A stretch of 64,000 bases of DNA from Terribacillus sp. FSL K6-0262 (GCF_037977385.1 NZ_CP150277.1:2643001-2707000); one strand, 5' to 3'. Positions 44,111 to 56,776 are shown, numbered from the stretch's first letter. Numbers and translations are program-made. The notes: generated by a model not told the origin, from the sequence alone.

Positions 44111-44771
44111 GAAATGGTTTCCGAATGTAGATATAGCAGATTTGAATACCGCCATCTATGAGACATTCTATATGACGATTCTTTCCTTGATCGGTACTTT
44201 CATCATCGGAATCATCCTTGGTCTTTTGCTTTATCTGACCAGTAAGGGAAAACTGTGGGAGAATAAAGTCGTTTATTGGATTGTGGCAGCGGTCGTCAAT
44301 ATATTCCGTGCGATCCCGTTCATCATCCTAATCTTGCTGCTGTTCCCATTCACCGATTTCATCGTCGGTACGATCCGCGGTCCGGAGGCAGCATTGCCGG
44401 CGCTGATCATCGGATCTGCACCATTCTATGCAAGGTTAGTCGAGATCGCATTGAAAGAAGTGGACAATGGAGTAGTCGAGGCTGCCAAGGCAATGGGGGC
44501 AAAGAATAGTACGATCATGTTCAAAGTTCTGCTGAAAGAGTCCATGCCGGCACTTGTCTCGGGTATTACCGTAACGGCAATCGCCCTTATCGGATCCACA
44601 GCAGTGGCGGGCGTCATCGGTGCAGGCGGATTAGGCGACTTCGCTTACTTCTACGGCTTCCAGCGCCGCCAATTCGATGTCGTATTCATCTGTACGCTAT
44701 TGATTGTCATCGTGGTTTTCGTCTTCCAATTCATTGGAGATTTGATATCAAATAAACTAGATAAACGATAA
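44103..44771 (+). CDS. metP: Methionine ABC transporter permease MetP (MetI)
   Basis: 222 residues with five hydrophobic segments and the EAA loop VVEAAKAMGAKNSTIMFKVLLKESMPAL that contacts MetN. A GSTAVAGVIGAGGLGDFAYFYGFQR stretch is typical of MetI. TTG 44103 lies inside the end of metN, so translation is coupled. Confidence 0.96.
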   Translation: MFEKWFPNVDIADLNTAIYETFYMTILSLIGTFIIGIILGLLLYLTSKGKLWENKVVYWIVAAVVNIFRAIPFIILILLLFPFTDFIVGTIRGPEAALPALIIGSAPFYARLVEIALKEVDNGVVEAAKAMGAKNSTIMFKVLLKESMPALVSGITVTAIALIGSTAVAGVIGAGGLGDFAYFYGFQRRQFDVVFICTLLIVIVVFVFQFIGDLISNKLDKR

Positions 44772-44786
44772 AGGAGAGGGATCCAT

Positions 44787-45611
44787 TTGAAAAAGGCATT
44801 ATTAGTCATTTTATCAGCAGTATTCATGGTGTTCCTGGCAGCTTGCGGATCTTCCGGCAGCGGTTCGGGCGATGAAGAAACGACAATAAAAGTGGGTGCT
44901 TCCAGCACACCGCATGCAGAAATTCTTGAAGAAGCAAAACCACTCTTGGAAAAAGAGGGAATCAATCTCGAGATTGAAGAGTATCAGGATTATGTCCTTC
45001 CGAACGATGATTTGGCAAGTGGCGACCTGGATGCCAACTACTTCCAGCACATCCCTTACTTGGAGACTTCCAATAAGGATACTGGATATGATTTGATCAG
45101 CCTTGGCGGCGTTCACTTGGAACCAATGGGTGTCTACTCCAAAAACATCAAGAATGTCGACGATATCAAAGATGGTACAGAAGTGCTCATGGGCCGTAAC
45201 GTAGCAGAGCAGGGACGTGTCCTTTCCATCTTCCAGAAGGAAGGCCTCATCAAAATCAAAGATGGTGTCGATCCTGTCGATGCAACGTTTGATGATATCG
45301 CAGAAAACCCGAAAAACTTGAAGTTCAGCATGGAAGTAGATCCTGCATTCCTGCCGGATACGTATGAATCCGAAGAAGATGCATTGGTTGTCATCAATAC
45401 AAACTACGCATTGCAGGCAGGACTGAAACCTTCCGAGGACGCCTTGATCCTGGAAGGAACGGATTCCCCGTATGCGAACATCATTGCCGCACGTGCGGAA
45501 GACAAAGACAATGAGGCTTTGCAAAAATTGATGGATGTACTTCACTCCGATGAAATCAAACAATTCATCGAAGAGAAATACGATGGCTCCATCCTCCCTG
45601 TAGATGAATAA
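44787..45611 (+). CDS. metQ: Methionine-binding lipoprotein MetQ
   Basis: 274 residues; lipoprotein signal with the lipobox LAAC (MKKALLVILSAVFMVFLAAC), then a NlpA-type binding domain with VGASSTPHAEILEEAKPLL and FQHIPYLE. It delivers D/L-methionine to MetNP. TTG 44787 follows AAAGGAGAGGG. Confidence 0.96.
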   Translation: MKKALLVILSAVFMVFLAACGSSGSGSGDEETTIKVGASSTPHAEILEEAKPLLEKEGINLEIEEYQDYVLPNDDLASGDLDANYFQHIPYLETSNKDTGYDLISLGGVHLEPMGVYSKNIKNVDDIKDGTEVLMGRNVAEQGRVLSIFQKEGLIKIKDGVDPVDATFDDIAENPKNLKFSMEVDPAFLPDTYESEEDALVVINTNYALQAGLKPSEDALILEGTDSPYANIIAARAEDKDNEALQKLMDVLHSDEIKQFIEEKYDGSILPVDE

Positions 45612-45625
45612 GAAATAGCATTCTC

Positions 45626-45656
45626 ATGCCTTTGCTGGTATTCTCAGCAAAGGCAT
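45626..45656 (+). terminator. Terminator of metNPQ
   Basis: Stem ATGCCTTTGCTG/CAGCAAAGGCAT, followed by TGTTTTT. Confidence 0.9.
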
Positions 45657-45661
45657 TGTTT

Positions 45662-45689
45662 TTGGCTGGAAATCGAAGTGTGATACAAT
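45662..45689 (+). promoter_or_regulatory. Candidate promoter of sufCDSUB
   Basis: TTGGCT (45662-45667), 16-base spacer, TACAAT (45684-45689). It lies about 150 bases ahead of sufC; a second candidate -10 TATAAT is at 45763-45768 without a matching -35. Confidence 0.4.
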
Positions 45690-45841
45690 AGGGGAAGGCC
45701 ATGTTAAAACTGTGTTTTTATCTAGTAAAAAAGTTGATAATGGTCGAATAATGCTTTAAGATTATAATGAGAATAAATTGATAATGTGTTTAAATAACGT
45801 TATCGAAATTTATAAAATAGCAGCTATCGGAGGGGTAATAA

Positions 45842-46621
45842 ATGGCAGGTTCAGTTCTAGAGATCAAAGACCTACATGTTTCGATTGAAGATAAGGAAAT
45901 TCTTAAAGGTGTGAACCTTACGATAAAGAGCGGGGAATTCCATGCGGTAATGGGACCTAACGGTACAGGTAAATCCACATTGGCATCCGCAATCATGGGA
46001 CATCCGAAATACGAAGTGACTAGCGGAAGCATCACGTTGAACGGTGAAGATGTCCTGGAAATGGAAGTGGACGAGCGCGCCCGTGCCGGTCTATTCCTTG
46101 CTATGCAGTATCCTAGTGAAATCAGCGGTGTTACAAATGCCGACTTCCTTCGTTCTTCCATCAATGCCCGCCGCGAAGAAGGCGACGAGATCCCATTGAT
46201 GAAATTCATCAAGGAAATGGATGAAGCGATGGAATTCCTTGAAATGGATAAGAACATGGCACAGCGTTACTTGAACGAAGGTTTCTCCGGCGGTGAGAAA
46301 AAGCGTAATGAAATCCTTCAGCTTCTTATGATGAAAGCTGAAATCGGTATCCTTGACGAGATCGATTCCGGTCTTGATATCGACGCACTGAAAGTGGTTG
46401 CAAAAGGTATCAACAGATTGCGTGACGAGAACTTCGGTTGCTTGATCATTACCCACTATCAGCGTTTGCTGAACTACATCGAGCCTGACTTCGTACACGT
46501 CATGATGCAAGGCCGCGTCGTGAAATCCGGCGGATCCGAGCTTTCCCAGCGCCTGGAAGCGGAAGGTTACGATTGGATCAAAAAAGAGCTGAACATCGAA
46601 GACGAAACTATTAACGCGTAA
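45842..46621 (+). CDS. sufC: Fe-S cluster assembly ATPase SufC
   Basis: 259 residues. Walker A GPNGTGKST (38-46), the SufC-type signature FSGGEKKRNEILQLLMMKAE, and Walker B IGILDEIDSGLDIDALK are all present. SufC drives the SufBD scaffold on which sulfur and iron are joined. First gene of sufCDSUB, the essential system for iron-sulfur clusters in bacilli. Confidence 0.97.
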   Translation: MAGSVLEIKDLHVSIEDKEILKGVNLTIKSGEFHAVMGPNGTGKSTLASAIMGHPKYEVTSGSITLNGEDVLEMEVDERARAGLFLAMQYPSEISGVTNADFLRSSINARREEGDEIPLMKFIKEMDEAMEFLEMDKNMAQRYLNEGFSGGEKKRNEILQLLMMKAEIGILDEIDSGLDIDALKVVAKGINRLRDENFGCLIITHYQRLLNYIEPDFVHVMMQGRVVKSGGSELSQRLEAEGYDWIKKELNIEDETINA

Positions 46622-46638
46622 ACTGGAGGAGGGATCTT

Positions 46639-49593
<2,955 letters not shown>

Positions 49594-49647
49594 TACTTGA
49601 ACACTGTCACGTGTGAAATAGATGTAATTCCATAAGGAGGTTTTACC

Positions 49648-51045
49648 ATGGCTAAAAAAGCGCCTGAAATTGGAGATTACCGGTATGGCTTCAGTGATCG
49701 TGATGTTTCCATTTTCCGTACGGAAAAAGGCCTTACACCTAGAATCGTTGAAGAAATCTCTAAGATGAAAGAAGAACCACAATGGATGCTTGACTTCCGT
49801 CTTAAATCCTTGGAGCAATTCTATAAGAAGCCGATGCCGCAGTGGGGCGGAGATCTTGCTGAGCTTGACTTCGATGAAATCACTTATTACGTGAAACCAT
49901 CCGAGCGATCCGAGCGTTCATGGGATGAGGTACCGGAAGAAATCAAAAACACATTTGATAAACTCGGTATTCCGGAAGCCGAGCAGAAATACCTTGCCGG
50001 TGTTTCCGCACAATACGAATCAGAAGTTGTTTATCACAACCTCAAAGAGGAATTGGAAGAAATGGGTATCGTATTCAAGGATACGGATACTGCACTTAAA
50101 GAGAATGAGGATCTTTTCCGTGAGTATTTCGGTAAATTGATTCCGGCATCGGATAACAAATTCGCTGCATTGAACTCTGCGGTATGGTCCGGGGGCTCCT
50201 TCATCTATGTGCCGAAGGGCGTCAAGACAGATATTCCATTGCAAGCATATTTCCGGATCAACTCCGAGAATATGGGGCAGTTCGAGCGTACACTTATCAT
50301 CGTTGATGAGGGCGCATCCATTCACTATGTCGAGGGATGTACAGCTCCGGTGTATACAACGAATTCCTTGCACAGTGCGGTTGTTGAGATCTTTGTTGCA
50401 AAAGATGCTTACTGCCGTTACACAACAATCCAGAACTGGGCTAACAACGTTTACAACCTGGTTACAAAACGTGCGACAGTCGATGCGAACGGTACGATGG
50501 AATGGGTCGATGGCAACATCGGTTCCAAGCTTACAATGAAATACCCTGCTGTGATCCTGAAAGGTGAAGGCGCCCGCGGTATGACATTGTCCATCGCCTT
50601 GGCTGGTAAAGGCCAGCATCAGGATGCCGGTGCAAAAATGCACCACTTGGCACCAAACACTTCTTCAACGATCGTTTCCAAATCCATCTCCAAACAAGGT
50701 GGTAAAGTAACGTATCGCGGAATCGTCCACTTCGGTAAGAAAGCGGACGGGGCACGCTCCAACATCGAGTGTGATACGCTGATCCTGGATAACAAATCCA
50801 CTTCCGATACGATTCCTTACAACGAGATCTTCAACGAGAACATCTCCTTGGAACACGAAGCGAAAGTTTCCAAAGTATCCGAAGAGCAATTGTTCTACTT
50901 GATGAGCCGTGGTATCTCTGAAGAAGAAGCAACAGAAATGATCGTAATGGGCTTCATCGAGCCATTCACGAAAGAACTTCCAATGGAATATGCCGTTGAA
51001 ATGAACCGCCTGATCAAGTTCGAAATGGAAGGTTCCATCGGTTAA
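49648..51045 (+). CDS. sufB: Fe-S cluster assembly scaffold SufB
   Basis: 465 residues, full length. Conserved stretches include [45 protein letters not shown] and [23 protein letters not shown], and the late [12 protein letters not shown]. With SufC and SufD it builds the cluster before transfer to targets. AAGGAGG precedes the ATG. Last gene of sufCDSUB. Confidence 0.97.
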   Translation: MAKKAPEIGDYRYGFSDRDVSIFRTEKGLTPRIVEEISKMKEEPQWMLDFRLKSLEQFYKKPMPQWGGDLAELDFDEITYYVKPSERSERSWDEVPEEIKNTFDKLGIPEAEQKYLAGVSAQYESEVVYHNLKEELEEMGIVFKDTDTALKENEDLFREYFGKLIPASDNKFAALNSAVWSGGSFIYVPKGVKTDIPLQAYFRINSENMGQFERTLIIVDEGASIHYVEGCTAPVYTTNSLHSAVVEIFVAKDAYCRYTTIQNWANNVYNLVTKRATVDANGTMEWVDGNIGSKLTMKYPAVILKGEGARGMTLSIALAGKGQHQDAGAKMHHLAPNTSSTIVSKSISKQGGKVTYRGIVHFGKKADGARSNIECDTLILDNKSTSDTIPYNEIFNENISLEHEAKVSKVSEEQLFYLMSRGISEEEATEMIVMGFIEPFTKELPMEYAVEMNRLIKFEMEGSIG

Positions 51046-51052
51046 TGCAACG

Positions 51053-51087
51053 AACGGAGTCATGTCTGAAAAGACGGACTCCGTTTT
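51053..51087 (+). terminator. Terminator of sufCDSUB
   Basis: Stem AACGGAGTC/GACTCCGTT, loop of 15 bases, followed by a T-run. Confidence 0.88.
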
Positions 51088-51157
51088 TTTATACTACTAA
51101 AGTGGAAAACGTTTCGTTACCTAACCCAAATGATAATCAGAAAGTGATGAACAGTTC

Positions 51158-51179
51158 AAGCATTCCTGGTGGGATGCTT
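51158..51179 (+). terminator. Second, orphan terminator-like hairpin
   Basis: AAGCATTCC/GGGATGCTT (one T-G pair), loop TGGT, followed by a T-run. It lies 70 bases past the suf terminator with no gene between, so it is a back-up terminator or the end of a small transcript or leader. Confidence 0.6.
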
Positions 51180-51288
51180 TTTTATTTGAGTGAATCAGTA
51201 AAAAAATATCCTTATTTAATAATTATTTATTGTAAAACGATAAATGATGTATTAAAATGATTTTTAGAAATGAAATGAGGTGCTTAAT

Positions 51289-51768
51289 ATGAAAAAAGAA
51301 ACACTTTTTTTAAAGGCAGCTGTTTTTCTGATGGCATTGCCGGTGATTGCATTATGTATTTTTGTGATTCCGCCGATTGCTCTTGGTTCAGCCGATTATT
51401 ATCCGGAAGTAGCATTTTTAAAATATTTTGCTTTGGTTGGATTGTATATAACGGCATTGGCATACTTTCTAGCCCTTTATCAGTCTTTCCGCCTGCTTGG
51501 TTATATCGATAAGAATGTAGCTTTCTCTGATTTGTCTGTGAAGGCATTAAAGAATATTAAGCTCTGCGCTGCAACCATAAGTATCGTTTACGTCATCCTT
51601 CTTCCGCTAATTTATATCGTGGCCGAGAGAGACGATGCCCCAGGTCTTATTTTGGTAGGAATGGCGCTTATCTTTGCACCGTTAGTAGTAGCGATTTTTG
51701 CTGCTGTCCTGCAAAAGCTTCTGAAAAATGCCATCGATATAAAATCTGAAAATGACTTGACGATCTGA
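51289..51768 (+). CDS. DUF2975 membrane protein (YoaS-like)
   Basis: 159 residues with four hydrophobic segments (about 8-28, 42-62, 90-110, 122-146), the DUF2975 layout. ATG 51289 follows GAGGTG. The next gene, for a small HTH protein, begins 11 bases after the stop and a DUF817 gene follows. B. subtilis has the same three in order (yoaS, yozG, yoaT). Function unknown; DUF2975 proteins are usually paired with this kind of regulator. Confidence 0.82.
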   Translation: MKKETLFLKAAVFLMALPVIALCIFVIPPIALGSADYYPEVAFLKYFALVGLYITALAYFLALYQSFRLLGYIDKNVAFSDLSVKALKNIKLCAATISIVYVILLPLIYIVAERDDAPGLILVGMALIFAPLVVAIFAAVLQKLLKNAIDIKSENDLTI

Positions 51769-51778
51769 GGTGAACAAT

Positions 51779-51991
51779 ATGGCTATTATAATCAATATCG
51801 ATGTAATGCTGGCTAAAAGAAAAATGAGTGTAACAGAGCTTTCGGAAAAGGTCGGCATAACCATGGCGAATCTGTCCATATTGAAAAACGGAAAGGCAAA
51901 GGCAATTCGAGTATCAACGTTGGATGCCATTTGTAAGGCTCTGGATTGTCAGCCTGGGGATATCCTCGAATACCGAACTGATGAAGTGTAA
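51779..51991 (+). CDS. Small XRE-type HTH regulator (YozG-like)
   Basis: 70 residues, essentially one Cro/C1-type helix-turn-helix: MLAKRKMSVTELSEKVGITMANLSILKNGKAKAIRVSTLDAICKALDCQPGDIL. GAGGTGA just ahead favours ATG 51779 over GTG 51770. It belongs to the group paired with DUF2975 membrane proteins and probably controls its own operon, perhaps through that partner. Confidence 0.85.
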   Translation: MAIIINIDVMLAKRKMSVTELSEKVGITMANLSILKNGKAKAIRVSTLDAICKALDCQPGDILEYRTDEV

Positions 51992-52042
51992 GGTAATAGT
52001 GAAATAGAAGGAAGCAGAAGAAAATATCGGAGGGATAGGGCT

Positions 52043-52900
52043 ATGGATAAAAAACGCAACCTGACTTACTATGCTGGACAGGGATTACCTGCATTCCAAA
52101 AGCGAAAGTTAGCTCCCAGAATGCTGGAAGCATTAACACAGCTCGTCCGTTTTGGCTGGGAGCAGGCATTATCCTGTTTGTTTCCGGTCGTGATTTTTGC
52201 TTCTTTGGCTCTGACTCAAGTTATTTCGCTGCCCTTTCTGCCGCGTTATGACTGGCTGCTTATCATCTGTCTTCTGATGCAAATGCTGATGTTACGTTCC
52301 GGTCTTGAAACAAGGGATGAACTAAAGGTAATTACGGTATTCCACCTAATCGGTCTTGCGCTTGAATTATTCAAGGTACATATGGGTTCCTGGTCTTATC
52401 CTGAAGAAGGCTATTCCAAATTCTTCGGCGTTCCATTGTATAGCGGATTCATGTACGCCAGTGTCGCGAGTTATCTTTGCCAGGCATGGAGAAGGCTTAG
52501 GGTTGATCTTGTTGATTGGCCGCCGTTTCTGGCCGTTGTACCGCTGGCATCTGCGATTTACTTGAATTTCTTCACCCATCATTATTGGATGGACATTCGC
52601 TGGATATTATCCGGATTGGTGCTCGTTGTTTTTTGGCAATCATGGGTAACCTATGAAATCGGAGGAACCCGTTATCGAATGCCACTCGCGCTTTCCTTTG
52701 TACTCATCGGTTTTTTCATCTGGATTGCCGAGAATATCGCCACCTTCTTTGGCGCTTGGGAATATCCGAACCAAGCTGATGCATGGAGTCTCGTCCATCT
52801 GGGGAAGGTGAGTTCATGGCTTTTATTAGTGATAGTGAGTTTTATGATTGTGGCAACGTTGAAGCTGGTCAAGGGGAAAAATGACTCGGTCAATGGTTAA
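52043..52900 (+). CDS. DUF817 membrane protein (YoaT-like)
   Basis: 285 residues with seven or eight hydrophobic segments. The DUF817 stretches RFGWEQALSCLFPVVIFASLALTQ, ALELFKVHMGSWSYPE, SGFMYASVASYLCQAWRRL and THHYWMDIRW are clear; several His/Trp residues lie near membrane ends. Function unknown. Third gene of the yoaS-yozG-yoaT-like trio; a terminator follows. Confidence 0.85.
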   Translation: MDKKRNLTYYAGQGLPAFQKRKLAPRMLEALTQLVRFGWEQALSCLFPVVIFASLALTQVISLPFLPRYDWLLIICLLMQMLMLRSGLETRDELKVITVFHLIGLALELFKVHMGSWSYPEEGYSKFFGVPLYSGFMYASVASYLCQAWRRLRVDLVDWPPFLAVVPLASAIYLNFFTHHYWMDIRWILSGLVLVVFWQSWVTYEIGGTRYRMPLALSFVLIGFFIWIAENIATFFGAWEYPNQADAWSLVHLGKVSSWLLLVIVSFMIVATLKLVKGKNDSVNG

Positions 52901-52974
52901 GGAGTCCGATAGAACATTATCTTTCTGTCACGCTTACGTTGCATGCAAATCACTGATATGAAAGGACTATAAGA

Positions 52975-53005
52975 AAAAGCTGTTGATTCGGAATTAACAG
53001 CTTTT
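52975..53005 (+). terminator. Terminator of the yoaS-yozG-yoaT-like operon
   Basis: Stem AAAAGCTGTT/AACAGCTTTT followed by TT and C. Confidence 0.85.
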
Positions 53006-53349
53006 TTCTATATACGTGAAACAGATACTGTTATAGGATGAGCATTCATACCAGGGAATATAATATTCATGAAAAAATATTTTATTTTTTCAGAAAGTAA
53101 CTTGAAGGAAATTACCACCCATGATATTATGAACTCAAGTCAGATTGATAAGACATTGAATAAATTACAGAAAAAAGAAAGCGTTATCAGAATAATAGGA
53201 AGGAGATGTATGATACGTAAAGCTTGAATATACTTGTTCAATGGGGAAAATAACGTCATCATGAATATTTTTTTCTTTATTTTATAATATTTTATGGAGA
53301 AAATAATCTTCATCGCTTAAAACTTTTCAAATTGAAGGAGACTGGCACA
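53006..53349. promoter_or_regulatory. AT-rich control region ahead of the sugar locus
   Basis: About 340 AT-rich bases. A perfect inverted pair AATATTCATG (53062-53071) and CATGAATATT (53260-53269) brackets it, and a TATAAT (53283-53288) lies 60 bases ahead of the first gene without a good -35. A weak 52-codon frame (53069-53227, MKKYFIFSESNLKEITTHDI...) lacks a good ribosome site. The likely content is the promoter and operators of the sugar genes. Confidence 0.45.
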
Positions 53350-54387
53350 ATGAAGGCTGCGATTTTTCATGGACCAGGAAGGTTGAAAGTGGAAGACGTC
53401 ATCAAGCCAGACATAGAAGAGAATGAAGTTCTTCTTAGGGTCAATGCAAGCGCTGTATGTGGGACAGATGTCAGGATCTTCGAAGGGAAGAAAACGAAGG
53501 GTGTGAGAACCCCATCTGTAATTGGTCACGAACTCGTCGGTACGATTGAAGAGGTCGGGGCCTCTGTAGCCGGATTTTCCAAAGGCGATCGGGTTGGTGT
53601 TATGCCGGTAATTCCCTGCAGAAGATGTTACTATTGCTTGAATAAGCGGGAAAATGTTTGTGCGAATCGTACGGCTATCGGTTATGAGTATGATGGCGGT
53701 TTTGCAGAGTATGTAAAAATTCCAAACGCAGCTTTAAGTGCGGGCAATCTGGTAAAAATCCCTGATCATATAACATTTGAAGAAGCAGTTGTTACGGAGC
53801 CTCTTGCTTGTTGCATCAATGGCCAAAAAAAAGCGAAAGTGAAAATGGGGGATGTCGTGGTTGTCATGGGGGGCGGTCCCATCGGTCTGATGCATGTACA
53901 GCTGGCAAAATTATCAGGTGCCAAATCAGTGATACTGAGTGAACCTATTGAACATCGCAGGGAAAAAGGATTGGCTGCCGGGGCTAAATATGCAATAGAT
54001 CCCAATCAGGAATCATTGAAAGATGTTGTATCAAGGGAGACAGATACTTTAGGTGCAGATGTGGTCATCATGGCTATAGGGGTACCTGCACTAGTGAACA
54101 CGGGTATAGGTTTATTGAAAAAAGGCGGTACTTTAAACCTTTTTGCAGGATTTACAAAAGGTGTACTATCCGAAGTAGATCCGAATGTAATTCATTATAA
54201 TGAAATTACAATTAACGGAACATCCGCTTTGACTAGAGCTGATTACCATGAGGCGCTATCCCTCATTTCATCTGGAAGCATTAACACAGCAGTGATAACA
54301 ACAACCGGCTATAAATTGGAGAATATAGAACAGGCTATCTTGGATGTGCGGAATGGATCTGGCATGAAAACGGTTATTACCCAATAA
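53350..54387 (+). CDS. Zinc-dependent polyol/sugar-type dehydrogenase (MDR family)
   Basis: 345 residues. Catalytic zinc ligands Cys37 (SAVCGTD), His60-Glu61 (IGHE) and probably Glu150; structural zinc Cys90/93/96/104; NAD-binding GGGPIGL (174-180). The layout is that of sorbitol, threonine and galactitol dehydrogenases, so the reaction is oxidation of a secondary alcohol of a polyol or sugar acid. ATG 53350 follows GAAGGAGA. First gene of an operon with aldolase, kinase and importer. Confidence 0.88.
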   Translation: MKAAIFHGPGRLKVEDVIKPDIEENEVLLRVNASAVCGTDVRIFEGKKTKGVRTPSVIGHELVGTIEEVGASVAGFSKGDRVGVMPVIPCRRCYYCLNKRENVCANRTAIGYEYDGGFAEYVKIPNAALSAGNLVKIPDHITFEEAVVTEPLACCINGQKKAKVKMGDVVVVMGGGPIGLMHVQLAKLSGAKSVILSEPIEHRREKGLAAGAKYAIDPNQESLKDVVSRETDTLGADVVIMAIGVPALVNTGIGLLKKGGTLNLFAGFTKGVLSEVDPNVIHYNEITINGTSALTRADYHEALSLISSGSINTAVITTTGYKLENIEQAILDVRNGSGMKTVITQ

Positions 54388-54415
54388 CAAATTATAAGAA
54401 AGAGGAGTGCTTATT

Positions 54416-55240
54416 ATGACATTGTTAGGTAAGGAAATCCGGATGAACCGCCTTATTAACCGCGAGTCTGGGAAACTATTGGCTGTAGCTGTCGATCAGG
54501 CTTTGGCACGTGGAATATTCGAGGAGCTTATGCCAATCCAGCGAAAGATAGATGAAATTGTAGCAGGTGGACCGGATGCAATGACTATGCATAAAGGAAT
54601 TGCGGATATGTGTTTCCGATCACATGCAGGAAAAACAGGTATGATCTTAAAATGCTCTACTTTTTCGCCATGGCAGCCGAACTATGATACATGGGTAACG
54701 GAAGTGGAAGAAGTGGTTCGTTTAGGAGCAGATGCTGTTTCTATGGGATGCATTGTTGGAGGCGGTGATCAGCCAGAACAGCTCCGTAATCTGGGTATTA
54801 TCGCTGGGCAGGCAGCCAAGCATGGTCTTCCGATGATAGCGCATATCTATCCGAGAGGAAACCAAATTCCAGACAGCGAGAAGAATGATTGGAAACATGT
54901 TGCCTATGCAGTTCGTGCAGGCGCAGAGCTAGGTGTGGATATTGTAAAAACAAAGTATACTGGCAACCCGGAAACATTCCATAAGGTCGTTGCTTCCACT
55001 CCTGGGAAGGTTGTAGTGGCTGGCGGAGATAATGGCAGCAATATAGAGGATTATTTCCAGATGGTTTATGATGTAATGGATGCCGGCGGTACTGGTATAA
55101 CATTTGGCAGGATAGTCTGGAATAACCCTAATCCCACGGCTGTAGTCCGGGCGTTCAAACATATCATCCATAATAAGGGTACAGTGAAAGAAACAGTGGA
55201 GCTTTATGAGGAATTAGTTAATTCACCATTAAATGTATAA
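54416..55240 (+). CDS. Class I aldolase of the DhnA/LsrF (FbaB-like) fold
   Basis: 274 residues, TIM-barrel. The Schiff-base lysine is predicted in GVDIVKTKYTGNPETF; VAVDQALARG at the start and VVVAGGDNGS...GITFGRIVW near the end form the phosphate-binding site typical of DhnA/LsrF-type enzymes. Known members cleave or thiolyse phosphorylated keto-sugars. In this operon it probably splits the phosphorylated intermediate made by the kinase. ATG 54416 follows AAGAGGAG. Confidence 0.82.
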   Translation: MTLLGKEIRMNRLINRESGKLLAVAVDQALARGIFEELMPIQRKIDEIVAGGPDAMTMHKGIADMCFRSHAGKTGMILKCSTFSPWQPNYDTWVTEVEEVVRLGADAVSMGCIVGGGDQPEQLRNLGIIAGQAAKHGLPMIAHIYPRGNQIPDSEKNDWKHVAYAVRAGAELGVDIVKTKYTGNPETFHKVVASTPGKVVVAGGDNGSNIEDYFQMVYDVMDAGGTGITFGRIVWNNPNPTAVVRAFKHIIHNKGTVKETVELYEELVNSPLNV

Positions 55241-55255
55241 TGGACGGTGACAAAA

Positions 55256-56776
55256 ATGTCTCATATTATTGGTATTGATATAGGGACCAGTGGAATCAAA
55301 GTTGGGGCAATGGATAGGGAAGGAATATTAGGCTGCTTGGAATATCAGCCTTACTCCCTTCTTTTCCCTGCCCATGGTTTGGCCGAAATAGATTTAGAGG
55401 ATGTTTGGCGGAAGACAAAGTCGTTATTTTTAAAGGTCTGGAGTCAGGTAGAGCGGTTAGGTGCCGTAGATGCAATCTCTCTTTCTACTTTTTGTAATTG
55501 TTCTGTTTTTTTGAATGAAGAAGGAGAGCCTTTATCACAAGGGATAATGTACTTTGACCAGCGTAGCAAGTTTGAATCCAGCTGGGTGAAAGATGTTATC
55601 GGTGAGGACCGGATATTCGAAGTGTCGAAAAACCGAATGGAGCCAGGAATGTTTACAATTACGACTCTTCTTTGGTTTAAGAATAATCATCCAGATCTCT
55701 ATGATCAGATGTATAAATGGGGAAACCTATCCACGTTTATCTTGAATAAGCTGACCGGCAGTTTTGTCATGGATTGGACTCAAAGCTCTTTTACAGGAAT
55801 GTACGATTTGAAAAATTATGAGTGGTCTTTGGACATTATAATGAAAGTAGGCATAGATAGGGAAAAACTTCCATCAGTGGTTGATCCAGCTTCCATTGTC
55901 GGCAATTTGGCTCTTGAAGAGATTGGTATAGAGGGCATACCAGTATTTGCCGGAGCTGCGGACACTGCTTGCTCCACTGTTGCACTCGGTGTCGGGATCA
56001 ATGACATGTTTGAATCGGTAGGGACTTCGAATGTGCTGACTGTTTGTACCGATAATCCTGACAACTTGGATAATCGTTTTTTAAACAGATGCCATGTAAT
56101 GAAACACCGCTGGCTCTCCCACGGCGCGATGTCATTTCCAGGTGCATGCATTCAGTGGTTTTATGAACAATTCTTAAAGCCGGAAGGGTATTCCAAGGAT
56201 ATTCTTGAAAACTTATGCAAGCAATCTCATATTGGTGCAGGCGGAGTATTCTTTCTGCCGTACATGCAGGGAGAACGATCGCCTATCTGGAATTTCGACG
56301 CAAGAGGAGTATTTGCGGGAATCAATTTAAATACTTCCAAAGCTGATATGTTCAGAGCTATATTAGAAGGATGTGCTTTCGGGCTCAAACAGATTTATGA
56401 AATTATCGAAACAAACTATCAGCTTCATGTGGAAAGCTTCCCATCTATCGGTGGGGGAGCAAAAAATAAGGAATGGGCTGGTATTAAATCAAACATCCTG
56501 AATAAAAAAATCCATCTGAAGGATATATCCGAAACGGCAGTCTTAGGAACATGTTTAATTGCTGGTTCATCAATCGGTTACTATTCATCTTTGGAAGAAG
56601 CAGCAAAGGCAGTCAGAAATCGCACTGTTTGCACTATAGAACCAAATACTGCTGTATTAAGCCAATATGAGGAACTATATGAGGTATTCAAGCAATTATA
56701 TCCATCGTTGCAGATGTTCTTTGCTCTAAGTTCCAAATCCAGACGAGAGAAAAACTCTCTTGAAGAAATAGTGTAG
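55256..56776 (+). CDS. FGGY-family carbohydrate kinase
   Basis: 506 residues, two-domain FGGY kinase. The N-terminal phosphate loop IIGIDIGTSGIKVGAMD, the catalytic aspartate region GIMYFDQRS, and the second-domain segments GTSNVLTVCT, PYMQGERSPIWNFDARGVFAG and SIGGGAKNKEWAGIKSNILNKKI are in order. It resembles xylulokinases and gluconate kinases broadly, but the sugar cannot be named. ATG 55256 has GGTGA at proper distance; GTG 55247 is an alternative. Confidence 0.88.
   Translation: MSHIIGIDIGTSGIKVGAMDREGILGCLEYQPYSLLFPAHGLAEIDLEDVWRKTKSLFLKVWSQVERLGAVDAISLSTFCNCSVFLNEEGEPLSQGIMYFDQRSKFESSWVKDVIGEDRIFEVSKNRMEPGMFTITTLLWFKNNHPDLYDQMYKWGNLSTFILNKLTGSFVMDWTQSSFTGMYDLKNYEWSLDIIMKVGIDREKLPSVVDPASIVGNLALEEIGIEGIPVFAGAADTACSTVALGVGINDMFESVGTSNVLTVCTDNPDNLDNRFLNRCHVMKHRWLSHGAMSFPGACIQWFYEQFLKPEGYSKDILENLCKQSHIGAGGVFFLPYMQGERSPIWNFDARGVFAGINLNTSKADMFRAILEGCAFGLKQIYEIIETNYQLHVESFPSIGGGAKNKEWAGIKSNILNKKIHLKDISETAVLGTCLIAGSSIGYYSSLEEAAKAVRNRTVCTIEPNTAVLSQYEELYEVFKQLYPSLQMFFALSSKSRREKNSLEEIV

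Noticed and set aside
45734..45800. Fur-like GATAATG repeats in front of sufC
   Set aside because: The two GATAATG units do not form a 7-1-7 palindrome; four or more mismatches to the Fur consensus.
51103..51118. cre-like AAAACGTTTC after the suf terminator
   Set aside because: Only the centre matches; about four mismatches to the full catabolite-responsive consensus and no fitting target gene.
53069..53227. 52-codon frame ahead of the sugar operon
   Set aside because: AT-rich region, no ribosome site at proper distance, no family recognised; kept only as part of the control region.
53350..56776. AI-2 (Lsr) processing operon
   Set aside because: A kinase and LsrF-fold enzyme are present, but there is no LsrB-type binding protein, ABC importer or LsrG, and a zinc dehydrogenase and MFS importer are present instead.
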